Shown: one piece after another, positions 26,531-34,502 of the stretch
How positions within the stretch are numbered: position 1 is the stretch's first letter
How the letters are laid out: each line of letters begins with the position of its first letter
Source: Robiginitalea aestuariiviva
Lineage (GTDB): Bacteria > Bacteroidota > Bacteroidia > Flavobacteriales > Flavobacteriaceae
DNA: 64,000 nucleotides
Assembly: GCF_029537735.1 (NCBI RefSeq)
Contig: NZ_JARPUQ010000001.1
Span: forward strand, 964,696-1,028,695
Direction: 5' to 3'
Notes under the pieces: model-generated
Told to the model about the DNA's origin: nothing
The model's input: the letters and a program-made list of their open reading frames with translations, nothing else
The model's database searches: none
Translations under genes and position numbers: made by a program

Positions 26531-27735
26531 AGGCCCAGCCGTTTTTTGCTGATCCGGTTGCTGGCAATGCGGGAGGCGAGCAGGCCCAGCACAAAAATGG
26601 TAGCCAGTACCAACCCGGCATTGGTCCATTGGAAGGCTACGGGATAGGCCAGGGAAGGCGTAATCTTAAGCCACCCGAAGGCGAGCTGACTCCCGATCAG
26701 CAGCCCGCCCATACATAGGCCGATCAGGCCCCCGGCTGCAGTAACCAGGATGCCCTGCAGGAAATAGATCCGCCGCAGCTGGCGTACGGAAAGCCCAAGG
26801 GCATACAAGGTTCGGATGTGTTGCTGCTTGTCCAGGATCATCATGATAATAGCTCCCACCACATTAAAGAGCGCGATGATGAGCACCAGGGTAAAAATCA
26901 GGTAGGTAGCCAGGTTTTCCGTGTTGAGCATGCGGTACAGGGTCTGGTTCAGTTCCCTGCGGTCCCGCAGTTCCACCTGGTTTCCCAGAATTTCGGAAAT
27001 CCCCCTGCGAACCTCCGAAAGGGCGTGGTCCGGGTGTACCCTGAAATTGATGCCCGATACTTCCGTGCTGTCCCGTTCCAGCAGGGCCTGTACCAGCTTC
27101 AGTTCCGCAAAGACGTATTTCTTGTCCAGGTTTTCCTCAATTTGGTATACCCCGCTCAGCACGGCGGGGAGCTGGTTGTACGGCTGGTCTCCCAATCCCT
27201 GGGGAGACAGGTTCCCACTGCCCGGCTTCGGGGCCAATACGATCAGGGGGCTGCGATAGTCCTGCACCGCTAAAGACAGCCGGCTGGCAATCGTAATACC
27301 GGCCACCACCTGCTGGTTTTCCAGGTCCCATAGCCCCAGGTATAGGGTGCTGTCTACATCGGTGACTTGCGGATATTGGGCGTCCACCCCTTTGATGTAG
27401 GCGATCATGCTTTTCTGCTGGTGGGTCAGGTAAACCCGCTCTTCCAGTTCGCGGGCATAGGAGGCCAGCCCACCCAGGGTGTCCAGGGCCAGTGCCTGTT
27501 CGGAGCTGAATTGAAAGGCTTTTCCCGTGGCCGGTACGGCTTTCAGGTCCGGGTCGAAGGTATTGCTGAAGGAGAGGCTGAAGGATTTCAGGCCGGAAAA
27601 ACCGGAAAGTACGATAAACAGGGAAGCAGACCCGATTACGGTTACGGCAAAGGTTACGGCGTTAATGATGTTGACCGCGTTGCGGCTGCTTTTGGAGCGG
27701 ATGTACCGGCGTGCGATGTACAGGGCAACATTCAC
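26527..27735 (-). CDS. FtsX-like ABC transporter permease (LolC/E type)
   Basis: Encodes 402 residues. One N-terminal helix (about 20-45) is followed by a periplasmic MacB-PCD-like domain (about 50-255) and three more helices (about 270-395), the LolC/LolE layout. IRTLYALGLSVRQLRRIYFLQG is the coupling helix region of FtsX permeases. It should work with an ABC ATPase encoded elsewhere to move lipoproteins from the inner membrane. The start is GTG at 27735, supported by the family N-terminus (ALYIARRYIRSK) and by a 1-base gap after rbfA. No partner ATPase gene is in the window. Confidence 0.92.
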   Translation of the reverse strand: MNVALYIARRYIRSKSSRNAVNIINAVTFAVTVIGSASLFIVLSGFSGLKSFSLSFSNTFDPDLKAVPATGKAFQFSSEQALALDTLGGLASYARELEERVYLTHQQKSMIAYIKGVDAQYPQVTDVDSTLYLGLWDLENQQVVAGITIASRLSLAVQDYRSPLIVLAPKPGSGNLSPQGLGDQPYNQLPAVLSGVYQIEENLDKKYVFAELKLVQALLERDSTEVSGINFRVHPDHALSEVRRGISEILGNQVELRDRRELNQTLYRMLNTENLATYLIFTLVLIIALFNVVGAIIMMILDKQQHIRTLYALGLSVRQLRRIYFLQGILVTAAGGLIGLCMGGLLIGSQLAFGWLKITPSLAYPVAFQWTNAGLVLATIFVLGLLASRIASNRISKKRLGL

Positions 27736-27736
27736 C

Positions 27737-28129
27737 TCAGGACTTTTTGCGCCGCACCAGCAGGTCCCGGTTTTCGATGGGGTTTTCCCCTCCTTTCAGG
27801 GACTTGTCGATTTGTTCAATATATTCCAGGGAATCGTCCAGGAAGAAGTGCAGTTCGGGCACCCGCCGGAGCTGGTGGCGGGTACGCCGCGCCAGTTCGT
27901 GCCGGATTTGAGGCCCGGCGGCTTTGATCCCGTTCATCAGGGGCGTGGCCTCCGGTACGGGAAAAATACTTACGTAGACCCGGGCAATCGAGAGGTCTGA
28001 CGTGACGTAGACCTTGGTCACGGAGAGTACCACCCCGTGGATGCCGCTATCCGTTGCAGCTCTCTGGAGGATGTCTGCCAGGTCCTGTTGCAGGACCCCG
28101 GCGATCTTTTTCTGGCGTTGGGTTTCCAC
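27737..28129 (-). CDS. rbfA: 30S ribosome-binding factor A
   Basis: Encodes 130 residues with the RbfA features QRQKKIAGVLQQDLADIL, VTKVYVTSDLSIARVYVS and the C-terminal RVPELHFFLDDS. RbfA binds immature 30S subunits and helps 16S rRNA 5' processing, notably in the cold. The start is GTG at 28129. A full TAnnTTTG element ends 4 bases before it, so the mRNA may be leaderless. It is followed after 1 base by the FtsX permease gene, a gene order seen in other flavobacteria. Confidence 0.95.
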   Translation of the reverse strand: METQRQKKIAGVLQQDLADILQRAATDSGIHGVVLSVTKVYVTSDLSIARVYVSIFPVPEATPLMNGIKAAGPQIRHELARRTRHQLRRVPELHFFLDDSLEYIEQIDKSLKGGENPIENRDLLVRRKKS

Positions 28130-28133
28130 GGTC

Positions 28134-28141
28134 CAAAAGTA
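28134..28141 (-). promoter_or_regulatory. -7 promoter element for rbfA, implying a leaderless mRNA
   Basis: Minus-strand TACTTTTG followed by 4 bases and then the GTG start of rbfA. With the first T at -12, +1 is the G of GTG. Confidence 0.5.
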
Positions 28142-28154
28142 CGCACAAATGCCG

Positions 28155-28162
28155 TATTTTCG
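28155..28162 (+). promoter_or_regulatory. putative -7 element for methylmalonyl-CoA epimerase gene
   Basis: TATTTTCG differs from TAnnTTTG by one base and would give a 13-base leader before the ATG at 28180. Confidence 0.35.
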
Positions 28163-28179
28163 CAGGACAAGTCAAAACC

Positions 28180-28584
28180 ATGCGTAAAATAGAGCATATC
28201 GGGATTGCCGTGGCTAACCTGGCCGCCTCCAATGCCCTGTTCGAAAAACTGCTCGGCAGCCCGGCTTACAAGACGGAAGAAGTAGCCTCCGAAGGGGTGC
28301 GCACTTCTTTTTTCAAAAGCGGCCCGAACAAGATCGAATTGTTGGAAGCCACCCACCCGGACAGCCCGATTGCAAAATTTCTGGAGCGCAAAGGCGAAGG
28401 CATCCACCACATTGCTTTTGATGTGGAAGACATCCGGGCGGAAATGGCCCGCCTGCGGGAAGAGGGCTTTACCCTGCTGAACGAGGAACCCAAGCGCGGG
28501 GCCGATAACAAATGGGTGGCTTTCCTGCATCCGAAAAGCGCCGGGGGGGTGCTGGTGGAGCTCTGCCAGGAGATTCCGGATTAA
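28180..28584 (+). CDS. mce: methylmalonyl-CoA epimerase
   Basis: Encodes 134 residues of the vicinal-oxygen-chelate fold: RKIEHIGIAVANLAAS at the N-terminus (His metal ligand), PDSPIAKFLERKGEGIHHIAFDVEDI in the middle, and HPKSAGGVLVELCQ at the end with the last Glu ligand. It interconverts the 2R and 2S forms of methylmalonyl-CoA, needed to enter or leave the propionate pathway. The start at 28180 gives the exact family N-terminus. It is divergent from rbfA, 50 bases apart, and stands alone. Confidence 0.95.
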   Translation: MRKIEHIGIAVANLAASNALFEKLLGSPAYKTEEVASEGVRTSFFKSGPNKIELLEATHPDSPIAKFLERKGEGIHHIAFDVEDIRAEMARLREEGFTLLNEEPKRGADNKWVAFLHPKSAGGVLVELCQEIPD

Positions 28585-28716
28585 CGGGCACGCACTTCCA
28601 TTCAACGGGCCATTGGCACCATCCGTCGACACCTACCTGCCATTGGTCGCCTGATGAAACGTAAAATACGCCTTACAGCGTTTTTTTGCAGGTTCTAAGG
28701 TAACTCCTCTCGCCCT

Positions 28717-29811
28717 ATGTATATCGCCGATTCTACCATTGACCAAATGGTGGCCCAGATCCTGGACCATGCCCAGGGAAAAACCTCATCCCTCCTGGTT
28801 GGGGAACACTCCTCGTTTAACATGGAGGAGCTCATAGACGCCCTGAATGCGGCTGGCGCCCGTTTCCTGGGGGGCATATTTCCCAAGGTGATACATGACA
28901 ATACCATATACGAAACGGGCATTGTTCAGAATACTTTTGAAAATGTAGAGGAAATTTTTACAGTTAAACACCTGGATACGGGAGATTTCACCATTCCCGA
29001 GTTTCATCGAGAAACCGGCAGGGAATACACCCTAATCACCTACGTGGACGGTTTAACCCAGGTAAAATCTGCCTATCTGCTGGAACTTTACAATCGTTTC
29101 GGGGCTGATGTGAACTACGTAGGCGGGGGTGCCGGAAGCCTGTCGCTGGAGCAGATGCCCTGCGTTTTTACGCACGAAGGGATCTTCCAGGACGCTGCGG
29201 TATGTGGCCTGGTGGCCATGGATGTTTCCCTGGCCGTGCGCCACGGTTGGGAAAAGATTGCCGGGCCTTTTATTGCCACCCGCACCAAAGGCAATGTGGT
29301 GCAAGAGCTCAATTGGCGGAATGCCTTTGAGGTGTACAAGGAGGTGGTGGAAGCCCGCAGCGGCAAGACCTTTACCGATTCCAATTTTTTCGATATCGCC
29401 AAGGGCCACCCCTTCGGGATTGTGCGGGAGCACACCGAGCGCATTGTTCGGGACCCCCTGGCCGTAAATGAGAAAGGCCATCTTATTTGTATAGGGGAGG
29501 TGGAAGAAAACACCTTTCTGGACATCCTGGAGGGGGAGAATGAAAATTTGATTGCCGCGGCGCGTACCGCTGTGGAGGAAAGCCTGGCCAAAGCGGCCGC
29601 CCCGAAGAAAGCCGTGATCATCGACTGTATTTCCCGCGGGCTATTCCTGGAGGAGGACATCCAAAAGGAACTGGATGGGGTAGTGGGCCCCCTCAAAGCG
29701 AAAAATCCTGATATTTCGATCAGCGGCGCCTTAACCCTGGGTGAGATTTCCTCCTTTGGCCAGGGGCTCATTCAACTCTTTAACAAGACCATTGTGATCG
29801 GGATCTTCTGA
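28717..29811 (+). CDS. FIST domain signal-sensing protein
   Basis: Encodes 364 residues. The N-terminal FIST domain covers about 25-200 (GARFLGGIFPKVIH, YVGGGAGSLSLEQMPCVF) and the FIST_C domain about 215-350 (NAFEVYKEVVEARSG, HPFGIVREHTERIVRDPLAV). FIST domains are thought to bind small ligands such as amino acids and feed signalling proteins. It ends 1 base before a histidine kinase gene, so it most likely supplies the sensory input to that kinase. No membrane segment or signal is seen, so sensing is cytoplasmic. The ligand is unknown. Confidence 0.87.
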   Translation: MYIADSTIDQMVAQILDHAQGKTSSLLVGEHSSFNMEELIDALNAAGARFLGGIFPKVIHDNTIYETGIVQNTFENVEEIFTVKHLDTGDFTIPEFHRETGREYTLITYVDGLTQVKSAYLLELYNRFGADVNYVGGGAGSLSLEQMPCVFTHEGIFQDAAVCGLVAMDVSLAVRHGWEKIAGPFIATRTKGNVVQELNWRNAFEVYKEVVEARSGKTFTDSNFFDIAKGHPFGIVREHTERIVRDPLAVNEKGHLICIGEVEENTFLDILEGENENLIAAARTAVEESLAKAAAPKKAVIIDCISRGLFLEEDIQKELDGVVGPLKAKNPDISISGALTLGEISSFGQGLIQLFNKTIVIGIF

Positions 29812-29812
29812 G

Positions 29813-30982
29813 ATGGACATCAGTAAAACCATTTCGGATATTCTACTGCTTTATGAGCTGTCCATGGCCATTGGCAAATCCGTAGACTACGACGAAAACT
29901 GTTCGAGCTTCCTGAAATTGTTTCTGGCCCGGAAGGGCCTCACTGCAGCCTGGATCCTCCGCAGGGATGAAGCCGGGTATGAATGCACCTACGCCATGCC
30001 GTTGGCCAGTTGCCGGACCACCCCGGGCAACGGCTACCTGGCCGGGCTGCCCGAGGACTTTGATGCTAAAATCCTTCCGGCCAACAGCGCCAAGCTGCAA
30101 TGGGTTACGCCGGTGCCGTATACGGACGGTAGTGTGACCATCTTTAACCTCCGCAACCAGGGGCTCCTATTTGTACACAGTATCCGGGAGGCGCCTTTTA
30201 CCGAGTTGGAGCTAAACCAGTTGCGACCCATTATCCTGAAGTTTTCCTATAGCCTGGAGGGGTCGTCCATTGTAGCCAACCAGCAGCAATTGCTCAAGCG
30301 CCTGGAGAGCCAGAACCGTCAATTAAACGATTATGCGCATGTAGTTTCCCACGACTTAAAATCCCCCCTGCACAATATTAATACCCTGGCCGGTTGGGTA
30401 CAGGACGACCATGCAGATACCCTTTCTGCGGAGGCCCTGAAGAAGCTGGACCTGATCCGGGAAAACACCGAGCGCATGGAAAAGCTCATTAGCGGCCTGC
30501 TGAACTATTCCTCGGTAAAAGAGGGCTCAGTAGAGCGGGAGGAAGTGGACCTTTACCAGACGGTTAAATCCGTCATCGGCATCCTCCCGATCACGAAAAC
30601 TACAAGGGTTCGCGTAGAACCGCTACCCATGGTCTATGGGGACCCGTTGCATTTCCAACAGCTCTTTCAGAACCTGATTGACAATGCGGTGAAAAGCCTC
30701 GATAAACCCAAAGGGCAGGTAGAAGTAGGCTGCGATTTTCAGCAAACCCCAGCGGTTTTCCATATCCGGGATAACGGGAAGGGCATTGACCGAAAGTACC
30801 ACGAGCGAATCTTCCAGATCTTCGAAAAACTCGATACAGAAGGCACCCGTTCCGGCATCGGGCTCTCCATTGTACAGCGCATCATTGAACACTATAAAGG
30901 CCGGATTTGGCTGGAAAGCCAGCCAGGCGAAGGCACAACCTTCTTTTTCACCCTGGGCACCACCGCAACCCGCCCCCGCTAA
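29813..30982 (+). CDS. cytoplasmic sensor histidine kinase
   Basis: Encodes 389 residues. The first 155 form a GAF-like sensory region with no membrane helix. A short coiled coil (about 158-175, QQLLKRLESQNRQLNDY) leads into HisKA with His180 in VSHDLKSPL. The HATPase domain has NLIDNAVKS (N box), IRDNGKGID (G1) and GIGLSIVQ (G2). It is a bacteriophytochrome-like or light-sensor-like kinase by its HisKA type. It is cotranscribed with the FIST gene just upstream. No response regulator gene is adjacent, so its output partner lies elsewhere. Confidence 0.92.
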   Translation: MDISKTISDILLLYELSMAIGKSVDYDENCSSFLKLFLARKGLTAAWILRRDEAGYECTYAMPLASCRTTPGNGYLAGLPEDFDAKILPANSAKLQWVTPVPYTDGSVTIFNLRNQGLLFVHSIREAPFTELELNQLRPIILKFSYSLEGSSIVANQQQLLKRLESQNRQLNDYAHVVSHDLKSPLHNINTLAGWVQDDHADTLSAEALKKLDLIRENTERMEKLISGLLNYSSVKEGSVEREEVDLYQTVKSVIGILPITKTTRVRVEPLPMVYGDPLHFQQLFQNLIDNAVKSLDKPKGQVEVGCDFQQTPAVFHIRDNGKGIDRKYHERIFQIFEKLDTEGTRSGIGLSIVQRIIEHYKGRIWLESQPGEGTTFFFTLGTTATRPR

Positions 30983-31032
30983 GCCCCTATAGTTTCTATC
31001 TCCCACCCCTTGTGATGCAGGGAAATAAACAC

Positions 31033-31040
31033 TAGTTTTG
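31033..31040 (+). promoter_or_regulatory. promoter for the tRNA gene
   Basis: TAGTTTTG is a full TAnnTTTG element, with TTG at 31010-31012 about 20 bases upstream as the -33 element. It lies 36 bases before the tRNA. Confidence 0.6.
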
Positions 31041-31076
31041 CATGCTCTGCGGATGGCTTTCAAGGCCCCGTAAGCC

Positions 31077-31150
31077 GGTCCTATAGCTCAGTTGGTTAGA
31101 GCATCTGACTCATAATCAGAGGGTCCCTGGTTCGAGCCCAGGTGGGACCA
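31077..31150 (+). tRNA. tRNA with CAT anticodon (Met elongator or Ile2)
   Basis: A full cloverleaf can be folded by eye. The acceptor stem is GGTCCTA with TGGGACC (one T-G pair), the D-stem GCTC/GAGC, the anticodon stem TCTGA/TCAGA around CTCATAA, and the T-arm CCTGG-TTCGAGC-CCAGG. The anticodon CAT is at 31111-31113. The stem lacks the three G-C pairs of initiator tRNA, so it is either elongator Met or the lysidine-modified Ile2; the two cannot be told apart here. The 3' CCA is not encoded. Confidence 0.95.
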
Positions 31151-31160
31151 CATCAAGCAG

Positions 31161-31191
31161 AATCCCCGCGGTAAAACCGCGGGGATTTTTT
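31161..31191 (+). terminator. Rho-independent terminator of the tRNA transcript
   Basis: An 11-bp perfect stem (AATCCCCGCGG with CCGCGGGGATT, loop TAAAA) runs straight into a T-tract, 10 bases after the tRNA end. Confidence 0.92.
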
Positions 31192-31293
31192 ATTTCCACA
31201 ACGCGCCAAGCTTGCTTGAGTGCGTAGGGGGAATAAAAAAGCCTTCAGCCTGCGAGGAGCAGGCTGGGGATTCTATTTGCAGGAGCGGGACTT

Positions 31294-31330
31294 CTCTGGT
31301 CGCTTCCGACAGGGGAGGAAGCAACCCAGG
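31294..31330 (+). repeat. 37-bp direct repeat, copy 1
   Basis: Runs from CTCTGGTCGC to AGCAACCCAGG and is identical to the copy at 31421-31457, whose start is 127 bases further on. Both lie in the non-coding stretch after the tRNA. Confidence 0.85.
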
Positions 31331-31420
31331 AGGATTTACCCCAACCTCGCCCACGCACCACCTGGCTCCTCGCCCCGATTACTATCGGGGGTCCACCGGA
31401 CCTTTTGCGGTCGCTCGGCC

Positions 31421-31457
31421 CTCTGGTCGCTTCCGACAGGGGAGGAAGCAACCCAGG
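31421..31457 (+). repeat. 37-bp direct repeat, copy 2
   Basis: Identical to 31294-31330. The flanking bases differ (gga versus gca after the repeat), so this is not a larger tandem array. Confidence 0.85.
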
Positions 31458-31536
31458 CATGCATTCCACAAAGTCTCATTCCTCTCACCACCTCTCCGTT
31501 CAAAAGAGTATCTTAAGTACCCAATAACCAGTCCCA

Positions 31537-31827
31537 ATGCCAAAAAACAGCACCTCCCGATCCTGGATAGACGTTCTGATAGAACTGGTGGAAGTGTTTT
31601 TTAAAAGCGCCCGCCAAAACAAGCGGGGAAGAACCTGGCACCAGCACGTGGTGCCCTATGAAGGGGGCTGGGCCGTAAAGCGGGAAGGGAACAAGCGAAT
31701 CACCTCCAAACACCGGCTGCAGGAGACGGCTATCAGGAAAGCGAAGCGTTTGGCCCGGAAATACAAGGCAGACGTAATCATCCACAGAGGGGACGGCAGC
31801 ATACGCGACCGGATCAACTTCGACTAG
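31537..31827 (+). CDS. DUF2188 domain protein
   Basis: Encodes 96 residues. The C-terminal part matches DUF2188: WHQHVVPYEGGWAVKREGN, then a helix (QETAIRKAKRLARKYKADVIIH) and the final GDGSIRDRINF. The N-terminal 25 residues (WIDVLIELVEVFFKSA) are an extra amphipathic helix. DUF2188 proteins are small, basic and of unknown biochemical function, sometimes near stress genes. It is a single gene, convergent with the SulP transporter gene. Confidence 0.8.
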   Translation: MPKNSTSRSWIDVLIELVEVFFKSARQNKRGRTWHQHVVPYEGGWAVKREGNKRITSKHRLQETAIRKAKRLARKYKADVIIHRGDGSIRDRINFD

Positions 31828-31894
31828 GGAATCGGAAAGTTCAGACCTTCTTTCTCCCATGGAATCAAACGATCCCCTGGGGCATTAATAGCTC

Positions 31895-33391
31895 CTATTC
31901 CCGAACATTCACGTTAATCACCTTGTCCGCCTTCAGCAAGAGCTTGTGGCTGCTGCTGGAGAGGTTGGTGAGGTAGATCTTCTTGTTAGCCTTGTGGTAG
32001 CGTTCCGTAAGCCGGTTTACTGCCTCTATGGCAGACATGTCCGCAATACGGCTTTCCCGGAAATCGATGATGACCACCTCGGGGTCCCCCGCCACGTCGA
32101 ACTTTTCCTGGAACATCTTGATGGAGCCAAAGAAGAGCGGGCCGTAGATTTCGTAGTGCTTTACCCCATCCTCGTCAATGCGTTTGCGGGCCCGGATGCG
32201 GCGGGCATTGTCCCAGGCAAAAACCAGGGCCGAAATCACCACCCCGATTATGACCGCCAGGGCCAGGTTGTGCAGCAGCACGGTAACGGCCATTACCATA
32301 AGCATCACGATAATGTCGGATACGGGGTACTTATTAAAGATCTTCACGCTTACCCATTCAAAGGTCCCGATGGACACCATGATCATAAGACCCGTAAGGG
32401 CCGCCATGGGCAATTGCTCAATCAGGGAGGACCCGAACATGATAAACCCGAGCAGCGCAATGGAGGCTACCAACCCGGAAAGGCGGGCGCGTGCCCCGTT
32501 GGAGATGTTGATCAGGCTCTGCCCGATCATGGCGCAGCCCCCCATCCCGGAAAATAAGCCGGAAGTCATGTTGGCAATGCCCTGGGCCACGGCCTCCTTA
32601 TTGGTCCGGCCCCGGCTTTCGGTAATCTCGTCAATGAGCTCCAGGGTCAGCAGGCTTTCGATGAGCCCCACCCCGGCCACAATGGCGGCATAGGGGAAGA
32701 TAATCCCCAGCGTCTCCAGGGTAAAGGGCACTTCAGGGATATGGAAAGGTGGGAACGTCCCGTTAATGGAGGCAATGTCCCCCACAGTTTTGGTCTCGAT
32801 CCCCAGGGCGGTAACCAGCAGGAAGATCGCAATAATAGCAGCCAGGGAAGCCGGGAAGGCCTTGGTCAGACGCGGCAGGCCCCAGATGATGAGCATGGTC
32901 AGGGCCACCAGGCCCAGAAGGCCATAGAGGGCCGGGCCGGTAAGCCACTCCCCGGAGGCGGTTTTAAACTGTTCCAGTTGGGAGAGGAAAATTATAATGG
33001 CCAGGCCGTTTACAAAGCCGTAAACCACCGGCAGAGGCACCAGGCGCATCAGTTTCCCCAGCCGCAAGAGCCCGGCCAGGATCTGCAGGAGCCCGGCCAG
33101 CACCACCGCCCCAAAGACGTATTCCACCCCATGGGTCTGGGCCAGGGCCACAATTACCACGGCTACAGCCCCGGTGGCTCCGGAGATCATCCCCGGCCGG
33201 CCGCCCAAAAGGGAGGTAACCAGCCCCATGGCAAAGGCGGCATAGAGGCCTACCAGCGGGGCCAGGCCGGCAATCAGTGCAAAGGCCACGGCTTCGGGCA
33301 CCAGGGCAATGGCCACGGTAAGGCCCGAGAGGATTTCGGTTTTGTAATCTACGGTTTGCTTAAAGTCAAACAAGCGAAAGAACTGCTTCAA
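31895..33391 (-). CDS. SulP family inorganic anion transporter with STAS domain
   Basis: Encodes 498 residues with about 12 transmembrane helices and the SulP signatures ALVPEAVAFALIAGL and GLFSGMGGCAMIGQS. A C-terminal STAS domain follows (about 410-495, VVIIDFRESRIADMSAIEAV). This shorter SulP subtype carries sulfate, bicarbonate or other anions across the inner membrane. A full -7 element at 33444-33451 (minus) gives a leader of about 48 bases. It has no palindrome of the kind found upstream of the second SulP gene at 39987, so it appears to be under different control. Confidence 0.93.
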   Translation of the reverse strand: MKQFFRLFDFKQTVDYKTEILSGLTVAIALVPEAVAFALIAGLAPLVGLYAAFAMGLVTSLLGGRPGMISGATGAVAVVIVALAQTHGVEYVFGAVVLAGLLQILAGLLRLGKLMRLVPLPVVYGFVNGLAIIIFLSQLEQFKTASGEWLTGPALYGLLGLVALTMLIIWGLPRLTKAFPASLAAIIAIFLLVTALGIETKTVGDIASINGTFPPFHIPEVPFTLETLGIIFPYAAIVAGVGLIESLLTLELIDEITESRGRTNKEAVAQGIANMTSGLFSGMGGCAMIGQSLINISNGARARLSGLVASIALLGFIMFGSSLIEQLPMAALTGLMIMVSIGTFEWVSVKIFNKYPVSDIIVMLMVMAVTVLLHNLALAVIIGVVISALVFAWDNARRIRARKRIDEDGVKHYEIYGPLFFGSIKMFQEKFDVAGDPEVVIIDFRESRIADMSAIEAVNRLTERYHKANKKIYLTNLSSSSHKLLLKADKVINVNVRE

Positions 33392-33443
33392 GGCTTCAGG
33401 GATTAGGCAGGGGGTTACGCCCCTGGTATTGAAAAAGAAGCCG

Positions 33444-33451
33444 CAAAAGTA
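33444..33451 (-). promoter_or_regulatory. -7 promoter element for the SulP gene at 31895
   Basis: Minus-strand TACTTTTG, a full TAnnTTTG match, 52 bases ahead of the start codon. Confidence 0.55.
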
Positions 33452-33457
33452 CGGGAT

Positions 33458-34414
33458 TTATTCGGAAGGGCTTGCGGGCCAGGGGATTTCCTGCATCAGG
33501 CGGCCGGAAGAAGTATAAACCCGGAATTGGAGCATGCCGGGGTGATCCGGGTCTGGTTCCCAGCTTAAAGAGTCTGTCCTAAAAAATGGGTATTCCTGTT
33601 GGCTCTTTTGTTCCAGCGAATCCAAAAAGGCAAGGGCTGCTGGAAAGGCCAGGCCTGCATCGCTCAGGCGTTCCAGCAACCGGATTTTCCCCTGGTTGTT
33701 TGCGGCAATGGCCTGGGCCCTTACCCGGGACGTATCACTTTTTTTGCTATTCATATCGGCCATTCTGCGAACTTCCTCGGCATATTTGGCCTGTAATACC
33801 GCATAGCCCACCCCGGCCAGCAACAGGGCAATCATCCCAATAGCCAGGTTTCGGATACGCATTAACCTGCGGTGGGCAAGGACTTCCTCCCCCGCCAGGT
33901 CTTTCGGGGCTTTTCCGTGGAGCTGGGCGGCCAGTTTCAGCACTTCTTTTTTAAAGATGGCATTGGTAAGGGTCAGGTCCTCCTGGGTCCGTAATTCCCG
34001 GAGGTCAATGTAAAAGGGGGATTCGCTAATGACCTCGCGGAGGTTGTGCGGCAGGGGGTCGGTAGCGGGATCGGGTTTTGAGGCATGCCCCCAGTTCACC
34101 TCCCCTTCCGTAAGGCCAATGATAAGGGTGTCCAGGGATTTGTGCTCCAGCCAGAAGGCCACTTCCTTTTGCACCCATTTGGATTGGGCCGCCCTGGGGG
34201 AGGCCATATAAATCAGGTACTCCGATTCCAGCAGCGCCTCCTGGATGTTGGACCACAATTTTGGGGTAACGGAAAGGTTGGCTTCGTCCCGGAAAACCTC
34301 CAGGTTGCGGACTTTATACCAGGGCTTGGCAAACTTTTCCAAGGCCAGCTGCAGGGCAGGCGCCAGCCGGCCATCGGCCCCGTGGGAATACGAGATAAAG
34401 GCATTGTACTTCAC
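33458..34414 (-). CDS. TIR domain protein with one membrane helix
   Basis: Encodes 318 residues with a GTG start (KYNAFISYSHGADGRLAP is the TIR beta-A/box 1). The TIR domain spans about 1-165 and contains VFRDEANLSV and SKWVQKEVAFW, in which Glu84 sits at the place of the catalytic Glu of TIR NADases. A single transmembrane helix lies at about 188-208, followed by a 110-residue region with a short coiled coil. Many bacterial relatives carry WD40 or other repeats after the helix; this one ends early. Defence or NAD-depletion function is possible, but no partner defence gene is adjacent. Confidence 0.85.
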   Translation of the reverse strand: MKYNAFISYSHGADGRLAPALQLALEKFAKPWYKVRNLEVFRDEANLSVTPKLWSNIQEALLESEYLIYMASPRAAQSKWVQKEVAFWLEHKSLDTLIIGLTEGEVNWGHASKPDPATDPLPHNLREVISESPFYIDLRELRTQEDLTLTNAIFKKEVLKLAAQLHGKAPKDLAGEEVLAHRRLMRIRNLAIGMIALLLAGVGYAVLQAKYAEEVRRMADMNSKKSDTSRVRAQAIAANNQGKIRLLERLSDAGLAFPAALAFLDSLEQKSQQEYPFFRTDSLSWEPDPDHPGMLQFRVYTSSGRLMQEIPWPASPSE

Positions 34415-34502
34415 CCAAACAGCATTTTTATAGGGGGATACCCCTGAAAGATACAGAAATTAAAAAGGCGGGAATCCTGAACGGCAATGTGGCCGGCCTC
34501 CG

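Larger units (their letters stand above)
31192..31536. other. non-coding stretch with direct repeat and hairpins
   Basis: This 345-base gap holds no convincing gene. It contains two identical 37-base copies (31294-31330 and 31421-31457) and two hairpin-forming inverted repeats: 31246-31266 (CAGCCTGC/GCAGGCTG) and 31372-31389 (CCCCGAT/ATCGGGG). A weak TATCTTAA at 31509-31516 could be the -7 element of the DUF2188 gene. The patch looks like degraded repeated DNA next to a tRNA gene. Confidence 0.6.

Noticed and set aside
28668-28688. Possible terminator after the methylmalonyl-CoA epimerase gene
   Set aside because: The stem is only 4 bp (ACGC/GCGT) before the T-run, so it is too weak to call.
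31294-31457. CRISPR array
   Set aside because: Only two repeat copies with a 90-base spacer and no cas gene nearby.
31212-31604. Two open frames in the repeat patch after the tRNA
   Set aside because: They are made of the 37-bp repeat and hairpins, lack any known domain and run into the DUF2188 gene in other frames.
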